Shown: piece by piece, positions 1 to 5,185 of the stretch
How positions within the stretch are numbered: the stretch's first letter is position 1
Layout: each line of letters opens with the position of its first letter
Assembly (NCBI GenBank): GCA_029262935.1
Contig: JAJCYK010000558.1
Span: forward strand, 1-5,185
DNA length: 5,185 nt
Source of the DNA: Cytophagales bacterium
GTDB taxonomy: Bacteria; Bacteroidota; Bacteroidia; Cytophagales; Cyclobacteriaceae
Direction of reading: 5' to 3'
Made by a program: the position numbers and the translations under genes
Notes under the pieces: model-generated
The model's input: the letters and a program-made list of their open reading frames with translations, nothing else
Database searches by the model: none
Told to the model about the DNA's origin: nothing

Positions 1-1
1 C

Positions 2-2221
2 AGTACTGCGGTACCCCTAGCCCAAACCTTGCAAGAAGATTATCCCGAAGTAGAGTCTACCTTGAGAATAAATACCCCAGGGTCTGGTATTTTTCGTTTT
101 GAAGGAGCAAATGGCGATATAACGCCATACCAAGAATCCCATGTCTTGGCGGCCGACTCCAATTTCTTCTCATTCTTCGGTTATAAACTGCAGGAAGGAA
201 ACCCAAAAAGCGCCCTGATTGGTAAAAACAAGGTAGTCCTGTCACCGCAAGCGTCTGAGAAAATTTTTGGGAAGCAATCAGCTCTAGGGCAAATCATTTT
301 ATACGGCGAAGATCGAACTCCCTTAGTGGTTACCGGAGTTATGCAAGAGCAGCCAAAAAATGCGCATTTCATGGTTGATTATTTGCTCTCAATGCACACC
401 AACCCCAACATCAAGCAATTCGAATGGAGTTGGATTTGGAGCCAGGTGGTTACTTATGTCCGGCTTACTCCGCAAGCAAATATACCCGCAATGGAGCAAA
501 AGCTCACCAGCTTAGCCAGTCGCTATACAGGAAGCACATTTACCCGCTTGGGTACTACATTCAATGATTTTATTAAAGGGAACAAATGGGAGTTTCAATT
601 GCAACCGGTTCAGGATATTCACTTATACTCCAGTTTAATTGGTAATCGGTTGGGACCCGTGAGTGACATTATTTATGTGCGAATCTTTGGTATTACCGGG
701 CTCTTAGTATTATTAATAGCTACGGTCAATTTTATCAACCTTTCCACTGCTCGTGGTTCAAAGCGGGCCAAAGAAGTAGGCGTTAAACAGGCCTTGGGAG
801 CCACCAGGAGATCCCTGCTTACCCAATTTCAAATCGAGTCCTTGTTGGTAGTTGGTCTTTCTGGACTTTTAGGATTGTTAATAATGGAAGGGTTTCGATG
901 GACCATGCTCCAGTTGCTCCAGTTCGAAATACCTTTGGTCTTATGGCAAAATGGATTCCTCATTTGGGCATTGCCTATGTTCTTACTGGTATTGGGATTT
1001 CTAGCCGGCTTATATCCTTCCATTTACCTGACTTCTTTTCGACCTACTCAGGTACTTAAAGGTCGCTTAACTACTGGCTTTAACCGAGCAAATTTACGTA
1101 ACAGCCTCGTAGTATTTCAATTTACCATTGCCATTATGCTTTTAGCTTCAACTTTGGTGGTGTATCAGCAACTCCAATTTTTCCTAAACAAGGATTTGGG
1201 ATTCAATAAAGAAAACCTAATCATCATTCATCAAGCAGATAAACTGGGGAATCACTTAGAATCTTATAAGGAGGAGCTCAGTAGTTACACGGAGGTAATC
1301 GACGCTTCTATTTCTATGATAACTCCAGGTCAAGGCAGCTATGAGGAACTTTTTAGTAAGGAAGGCAGCGAAGTTCAATTACCCATAGCCATGCTCAAAG
1401 TTGATGAGGACTTCATGGCTACTTGGGGGTTAAAGATTTCCGCCGGGCGCTATTTTGAAGAGGATCGAATATCGGATCAAAAAGGTGTAGTCTTAAATGA
1501 AACCGCCGCCAAACTATTGGGATGGGAGCCCTCCCAGGCCCTTGGTAATAGAATAAGATACACAGGAGATGGTATGGACCCCATGGAAGTGATTGGAGTA
1601 GTTAAAGATTTCCACTACCAATCCATGAGGGAAAACATAGCGCCGTTATTAATGCTTAACGTACGGGCCCCCATTTGGGGAGATCAAAGGGTGGTAGCCG
1701 TGAAATTTCATGGAGCCAAAACCGAAGCACTTGTAAACAAGTTAGAACATTCCTGGAATAGTAAAGTAGAAGCCACACCTTTTCAGTATTCGTTCTTCCA
1801 AGAGGAATGGGAATTCCAATACCGGGCTGAAAGTCAGATGGGTAGCCTGTTTGGCTTCTTTACCATACTGGCCATGATAATAGCTATCGTGGGTCTTATT
1901 GGGCTGGTGTCCTATTCGGTTGAACAAAGACGGCGAGAAATTAGCGTACGGAAAGTACTGGGCGCAAGTGTCCTACGCATATTAGGCCTCATGAATCGGC
2001 AATACTTAAAATTAATTTTGGTCGGTGTAGCGCTCGCCACACCTATTGGTTGGTGGGCACAACAAAATTGGCTGAATAATTTTGCTTATCACATTACTAT
2101 CAGTCCCTGGACCTTTGTTATTGCTGGTGCAGTAACTATGGTTTTAGCGCTCACATGTGCTGGTTATTTATCGTTGCGTGCGGCTTTGGTAAATCCCGCA
2201 AGTGTACTGAAAGAAGAATAG
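2..2221 (+). CDS. MacB/FtsX-family ABC transporter permease, 5' end outside the window
   Basis: Inner-membrane permease subunit of an ABC transporter of the MacB/FtsX type; substrate unknown. The frame is open from the first complete codon at 2 (reads STAVPLAQTLQEDYPEVES), and this aligns with about residue 76 of the next gene, so roughly 75 N-terminal residues including TM1 are missing. The TTG at 29 is an internal Leu codon, not a start. Numbering the 739 visible residues from position 2: periplasmic MacB-like domain to ~222 (with 'SNFFSFFGY' and 'IFGKQSALG'), TM2 ~223-250, first FtsX coupling segment ~251-275 ('KEVGVKQALGA'), TM3 ~276-298, TM4 ~318-343 ending in 'GLYPSIYL', TM5 ~367-388, second periplasmic domain to ~612 ('VIGVVKDFHYQSM'), TM6 ~613-639, second coupling segment ~640-664 ('REISVRKVLGAS'), TM7 and TM8 to the end. 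The C-terminus 'NPASVLKEE' is typical of the family. There is no Walker A or ATPase domain. It appears intact apart from the window edge. Family assignment is firm; the transported compound is not inferable. Confidence 0.93.
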   Translation, partial: STAVPLAQTLQEDYPEVESTLRINTPGSGIFRFEGANGDITPYQESHVLAADSNFFSFFGYKLQEGNPKSALIGKNKVVLSPQASEKIFGKQSALGQIILYGEDRTPLVVTGVMQEQPKNAHFMVDYLLSMHTNPNIKQFEWSWIWSQVVTYVRLTPQANIPAMEQKLTSLASRYTGSTFTRLGTTFNDFIKGNKWEFQLQPVQDIHLYSSLIGNRLGPVSDIIYVRIFGITGLLVLLIATVNFINLSTARGSKRAKEVGVKQALGATRRSLLTQFQIESLLVVGLSGLLGLLIMEGFRWTMLQLLQFEIPLVLWQNGFLIWALPMFLLVLGFLAGLYPSIYLTSFRPTQVLKGRLTTGFNRANLRNSLVVFQFTIAIMLLASTLVVYQQLQFFLNKDLGFNKENLIIIHQADKLGNHLESYKEELSSYTEVIDASISMITPGQGSYEELFSKEGSEVQLPIAMLKVDEDFMATWGLKISAGRYFEEDRISDQKGVVLNETAAKLLGWEPSQALGNRIRYTGDGMDPMEVIGVVKDFHYQSMRENIAPLLMLNVRAPIWGDQRVVAVKFHGAKTEALVNKLEHSWNSKVEATPFQYSFFQEEWEFQYRAESQMGSLFGFFTILAMIIAIVGLIGLVSYSVEQRRREISVRKVLGASVLRILGLMNRQYLKLILVGVALATPIGWWAQQNWLNNFAYHITISPWTFVIAGAVTMVLALTCAGYLSLRAALVNPASVLKEE

Positions 2222-2263
2222 AAAACCTAGTCTCAAATGGGACCTTAAATAGGAACAAATAAC

Positions 2264-4624
2264 ATGCTTAAGAACTACATAAACATCGCCATAAGAATTT
2301 TTAGAAAACATCCTTTGTTTACTCTGATTAATCTATTTGGGTTGACATTGGGTCTAACCTGTACTTTGTTCATCTTTCTATGGGTTCAGGATGAATTGAC
2401 CTTTGACAGCTTTCATGAAAAAACGGAGCAGTTGTATCAAATAATTCGAGAAGAGTCCTATCCCGATGGGTCTTTTGACTACTTGACGGCAACTCCCGGA
2501 TTGATGGGTCCTACGCTAAAGGAAGAATACGCGGAAATAACCAATACCTGTCGGGTAGGCTGGGATCAAGGCCATAGTGTGCGGTACAAAGATCAGTTAC
2601 TCAAAAAGAGTGTACGATTCGTAGACCCTTCATTTTTTGAAATGTTTAACTATCAGGTCGCTGCAGGAAGCTTGTCGGGTGCTTTTCAAAAAGCCGAGGA
2701 CGCAGTGATTACTAAAACTACCGCTAACGCCCTTTTTGGCAATGAAAACGCCGTAGGCAAAACTTTTCAATCACGCGATGCTGATAGTAATTTTGACTTA
2801 AAAGTTATCGCGGTGTTGGAGGATTTTCCTGCTAATACATTTATATACGGAGCAGACATTCTTATTCCTTATCAAGCGGCCGCTAAAAACTTTTCTTGGC
2901 TAAATGAATGGAGCGGCAATGCTTTGACTCTTTTTGTAGAATTGGCCGAAGGCACTCAGGTAACCGGACTTAACGAAGCGATTGCCGATATCGTAAGAAG
3001 AAATACGGACAATGAGACTTACGACGTTTATTTGCAGCCACTGGCAGACCGATACCTTTATGAGGATATTGAGCCAGTAAGAAAAGCCACTGGCAGGATT
3101 GTTTATGTAAAGCTGTTCATTATAATCGCTTTATTCATACTGATAATCGCCTGTATTAATTTTATGAATCTGGCAACTGCGAGGAGTGCCAGCCGGGTAA
3201 AAGAAATTGGGGTCAGAAAAGCTATAGGAGCCGGCAAAAAGCAGTTAATGGGTCAGTTTATTTCTGAGGCTGTACTGTTAGTTTTGAGTTCATCGTTGAT
3301 GGCATTGCTGGCAACTTTCTTATTGCTCCCCGCCTTTAACCAACTAGCAGAAAAGGCCATTACTATTCCTTGGCAAAGTCTGGAGTTCTACATTGTGATA
3401 CTGGGGATAGTACTGTTGACCTCGCTTTTAGCGGGTAGTTATCCAGCATTTTATCTCGCTTCCTTAAAGGCAGTAAATATTCTAAAAGGGCGGTGGGTAG
3501 GCAATGGCCTGGACCTTCCCGTTCGAAAAGTATTGGTAGTTTTTCAATTTGCTTTGTCCATTGTGCTGATGATAACGGCATGGGTAGTGTTTCAACAGAT
3601 TCAATTTTTCAACAACAAAAACTTAGGCTTGGATAAAGAAAACGTTGTTTACTTTAATTCCACGCAAGAGATTCAATCACAACAGGAGATTTTTAGCAGA
3701 CGACTTAATGAACACCCGTCAGTAGTATCCTCTACCTTCTCCAGATTTATTCCAACAGATGTTCAATTGGATACCAGCTCTCCTTCGTGGTCAGGGAAGG
3801 ATGAAAATACTCAAATTGATTTCCAAATTCTATTTACCAGTTTGGATTTCTTAGAAACCACGCGGATTAAATTGATAGCCGGCAAGACCTTTCAATCTTT
3901 AGCCGATACTACCAAAATTCTGATCAATCGTACCGCCGCAGAGATAATGGGTAAAGATCAATTGGTGGGTGAACCCATTACTTTTTGGGGCAATCAAGTG
4001 GAAGTTATCGGAGTAGTTGAAGATTTTCATACCCAAAATTTAAGAGAGTCTCAAATGCCGGTGATTGTATGGCTTTACCCTGTTTGGACTGAGTATGCAT
4101 TGGTGCGTATTGCCCCTGGAGCAGTTGATCAAACATTAGCCTCTATGGAGCAGTTATTTAAAGAATATTCACCAGACGATACCTTTGACTATCATTTCAT
4201 GGATGAAACGATCGAGGCTACTTATACTAGTGAAAAAACCATCGGTAGACTGGCCTCGTTATTTACTGCATTAGCTATTGGAATCTCTTGCCTAGGACTG
4301 TTTGGCTTGGCTGCATTCAACTTTGAAAGGCGAAAGAAAGAAACAGGAATTCGCAAAGTACTGGGAGCCAACTTCAGTCAAATCATTTACCTTTTTAGTA
4401 AGGAATTTCTTTTACTGATTCTGATCGCACTTTTAATCGCGAGTCCGTTGTCCTGGTGGCTTTCTACCACCTGGCTGAATCAATACTCCTATCACACGTC
4501 ATTTCACTGGAGTATCATAGTAGTGGTAGGGTTTGCTGCATTATTAATCGCACTAGTTACCATTGGCTGGCATGCTGTTAAAGCCGTGCGAGAGAATCCT
4601 GTGGACTCACTGAGAGACGACTAA
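2264..4624 (+). CDS. MacB/FtsX-family ABC transporter permease, complete (786 aa)
   Basis: Complete inner-membrane ABC permease, close to the ~800-residue length usual for this Bacteroidota family. ATG 2264 is supported by the standard N-terminus (MLKNYINIAIRIF, basic and amphipathic, then TM1), by an in-frame TAA at 2246-2248, and by a weak AGGAA at 2251-2255 seven to eight bases upstream. Predicted layout: TM1 ~18-42; signature 'VQDELTFDSFHEK' 41-53; first periplasmic MacB-like domain to ~280 with 'DPSFFEMF' 121-128; TM2 ~281-303; first FtsX coupling segment ~305-330 ('KEIGVRKAIGAGKKQ'); TM3 ~331-357; TM4 ~372-397 with 'AGSYPAFYL'; TM5 ~424-445; second periplasmic domain ~446-658 with 'VIGVVEDFHTQNLRES' 581-596; TM6 ~660-686; second coupling segment ~687-711 ('KKETGIRKVLGANFSQI'); TM7 ~712-733; TM8 ~748-772; C-terminus 'ENPVDSLRDD'. 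Two FtsX units in one chain suggest a pseudo-dimer that needs a separate ATPase, which is not in this window. It follows the first permease by 42 nt, probably in the same operon. Substrate unknown. Confidence 0.96.
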   Translation: MLKNYINIAIRIFRKHPLFTLINLFGLTLGLTCTLFIFLWVQDELTFDSFHEKTEQLYQIIREESYPDGSFDYLTATPGLMGPTLKEEYAEITNTCRVGWDQGHSVRYKDQLLKKSVRFVDPSFFEMFNYQVAAGSLSGAFQKAEDAVITKTTANALFGNENAVGKTFQSRDADSNFDLKVIAVLEDFPANTFIYGADILIPYQAAAKNFSWLNEWSGNALTLFVELAEGTQVTGLNEAIADIVRRNTDNETYDVYLQPLADRYLYEDIEPVRKATGRIVYVKLFIIIALFILIIACINFMNLATARSASRVKEIGVRKAIGAGKKQLMGQFISEAVLLVLSSSLMALLATFLLLPAFNQLAEKAITIPWQSLEFYIVILGIVLLTSLLAGSYPAFYLASLKAVNILKGRWVGNGLDLPVRKVLVVFQFALSIVLMITAWVVFQQIQFFNNKNLGLDKENVVYFNSTQEIQSQQEIFSRRLNEHPSVVSSTFSRFIPTDVQLDTSSPSWSGKDENTQIDFQILFTSLDFLETTRIKLIAGKTFQSLADTTKILINRTAAEIMGKDQLVGEPITFWGNQVEVIGVVEDFHTQNLRESQMPVIVWLYPVWTEYALVRIAPGAVDQTLASMEQLFKEYSPDDTFDYHFMDETIEATYTSEKTIGRLASLFTALAIGISCLGLFGLAAFNFERRKKETGIRKVLGANFSQIIYLFSKEFLLLILIALLIASPLSWWLSTTWLNQYSYHTSFHWSIIVVVGFAALLIALVTIGWHAVKAVRENPVDSLRDD

Positions 4625-4639
4625 CTTATTTTAAATAAG
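4625..4639. repeat. Short AT-rich inverted repeat between second and third permease genes
   Basis: CTTATTT-T-AAATAAG is a perfect 7-base inverted repeat around one central base, starting right after the TAA of the second gene and ending six bases before the third gene's ATG. As RNA it could form about six base pairs with a three-base loop, nearly all A-U, so it is weak. There is no GC-rich stem and no following U-run, so it does not look like an intrinsic terminator. It could be an mRNA processing or protein-binding site, or simply chance in AT-rich spacer DNA. Confidence 0.3.
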
Positions 4640-4645
4640 ACCTGA

Positions 4646-5185
4646 ATGTTATTAAATAATTTAAAGATTGGGCTAAGGGTACTTTGGAAGGACAAGGCGC
4701 ATTCCCTAATAAATATATTTGGTTTATGTGTAGGAATCACCTGTTGTATCCTTATTGCATTATATGTGCAGGACGAATGGACCTTTGACAAATTTCATGT
4801 AAACGCCGACAATACCTATCGGGCATTTGTGAAAGAGGATTGGGGAGACGGTGAGCAGTTTTTAAATACCACCACGGCTTTTCCTTTAGGGCCTGTCTTA
4901 AAAGAAAATTTCGCTGATGTAATATCGGAGGTGAGGATAGTACCTAAAAACACCACAGTTAAAATCGATGACCTTCAATACTCGGAATCTCTCTTTTTAG
5001 TAGGATCTGATTTCTTTGAGATGTTCTCATTTACTACGCTAAAAGGTAACTCTTCTAAGGCTTTACTAAACCAAAAAGCGACAGTAATTACCGAAACCAT
5101 GGCATATAAATATTTTGGTGACAAAAACCCATTGGGTCGGACATTGGAAATGCAAATAGGGAACGAATATGAAGAGTTCGAAGTG
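4646..5185 (+). CDS. MacB/FtsX-family ABC transporter permease, N-terminal part (3' end outside the window)
   Basis: First 180 codons of a third permease of the same family; the frame is open through the last base, so the gene is cut by the window edge, not broken. The start at ATG 4646 is fixed tightly because the codon just before it in frame is TGA (4643-4645). No clear Shine-Dalgarno is visible, which is common in Bacteroidota. Visible parts: short basic amphipathic N-terminus (MLLNNLKIGLRVLWKDK), TM1 ~19-42, signature 'VQDEWTFDKFH' 41-51, then the start of the first periplasmic MacB-like domain with 'LGPVLKENFADV' 81-92, 'SDFFEMFSF' 121-129 and 'KYFGDKNPLGRTL' 155-167. It aligns almost without gaps with the N-terminus of the preceding permease but is clearly diverged, so it is a paralogue and not a recent copy. 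By analogy about 600 residues should follow, with two FtsX domains. The 21-nt gap from the upstream stop suggests co-transcription. Substrate unknown. Confidence 0.93.
   Translation, partial: MLLNNLKIGLRVLWKDKAHSLINIFGLCVGITCCILIALYVQDEWTFDKFHVNADNTYRAFVKEDWGDGEQFLNTTTAFPLGPVLKENFADVISEVRIVPKNTTVKIDDLQYSESLFLVGSDFFEMFSFTTLKGNSSKALLNQKATVITETMAYKYFGDKNPLGRTLEMQIGNEYEEFEV

Noticed and set aside
57..1927. Minus-strand open frames of about 61-64 codons at 57-245, 181-372, 829-1023 and 1742-1927
   Set aside because: All lie wholly inside the well-supported first permease, have no recognisable domain, and are short enough to occur by chance opposite a coding strand.
2222..2263. Possible promoter, terminator or tiny gene in the 42-nt gap (ATG at 2237)
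   Set aside because: The ATG at 2237 meets a stop after three codons. There is no stem-loop with a T-run and no convincing Bacteroidota -33/-7 pair.
2738..2764. P-loop-like string 'GNENAVGKT' in the second permease
   Set aside because: It has five residues, not four, between G and GKT, lies in the predicted periplasmic domain, and matches the family motif 'FG..NA.GK.F' found in all three paralogues. It is not an ATP-binding site.
3363..3581. Minus-strand open frame of 72 codons
   Set aside because: Fully antisense to the second permease's TM4-TM5 region, with no family features.
2229..4057. 11-base direct repeat AGTCTCAAATG at 2229-2239 and 4047-4057
   Set aside because: One copy is in the spacer and the other inside coding sequence. 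A few 11-base matches are expected by chance in about 5 kb.

Overview
The window looks like an ordinary chromosomal stretch from a member of the Bacteroidota, probably a Cytophagia- or Flavobacteriia-type organism. The evidence is the protein family: long, two-copy MacB/FtsX-type ABC transporter permeases with the N-terminal signature 'QDE(L/W)TFD.FH', which are typical of that phylum. Moderate-to-low GC by eye and the absence of strong Shine-Dalgarno sites fit this. The assignment rests on family knowledge, not on a marker gene.

Layout: all coding is on the + strand and almost gap-free. (1) Positions 2-2221 hold the 3' part of a permease whose first ~75 residues lie before the window. (2) After a 42-nt gap, 2264-4624 holds a complete 786-residue permease. 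(3) After a 21-nt gap, 4646-5185 holds the first 180 residues of a third permease that runs off the right edge. No gene-free stretch exceeds 42 nt. I saw no RNA genes, mobile elements, CRISPR arrays or convincing promoters or terminators.

How the genes work together: the three are diverged paralogues in what looks like one transcription unit. In each complete or near-complete chain the layout is TM1, periplasmic MacB-like domain, three-helix FtsX domain, a fifth helix, a second periplasmic domain and a second FtsX domain. One chain therefore resembles two fused MacB-type membrane halves. None carries an ATPase domain and no ATPase gene is in the window, so the energising subunit must be encoded elsewhere. 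Substrates cannot be read from the sequence. I found no convincing novel system. The most notable point is the tandem array of diverged permeases with no ATPase beside them.
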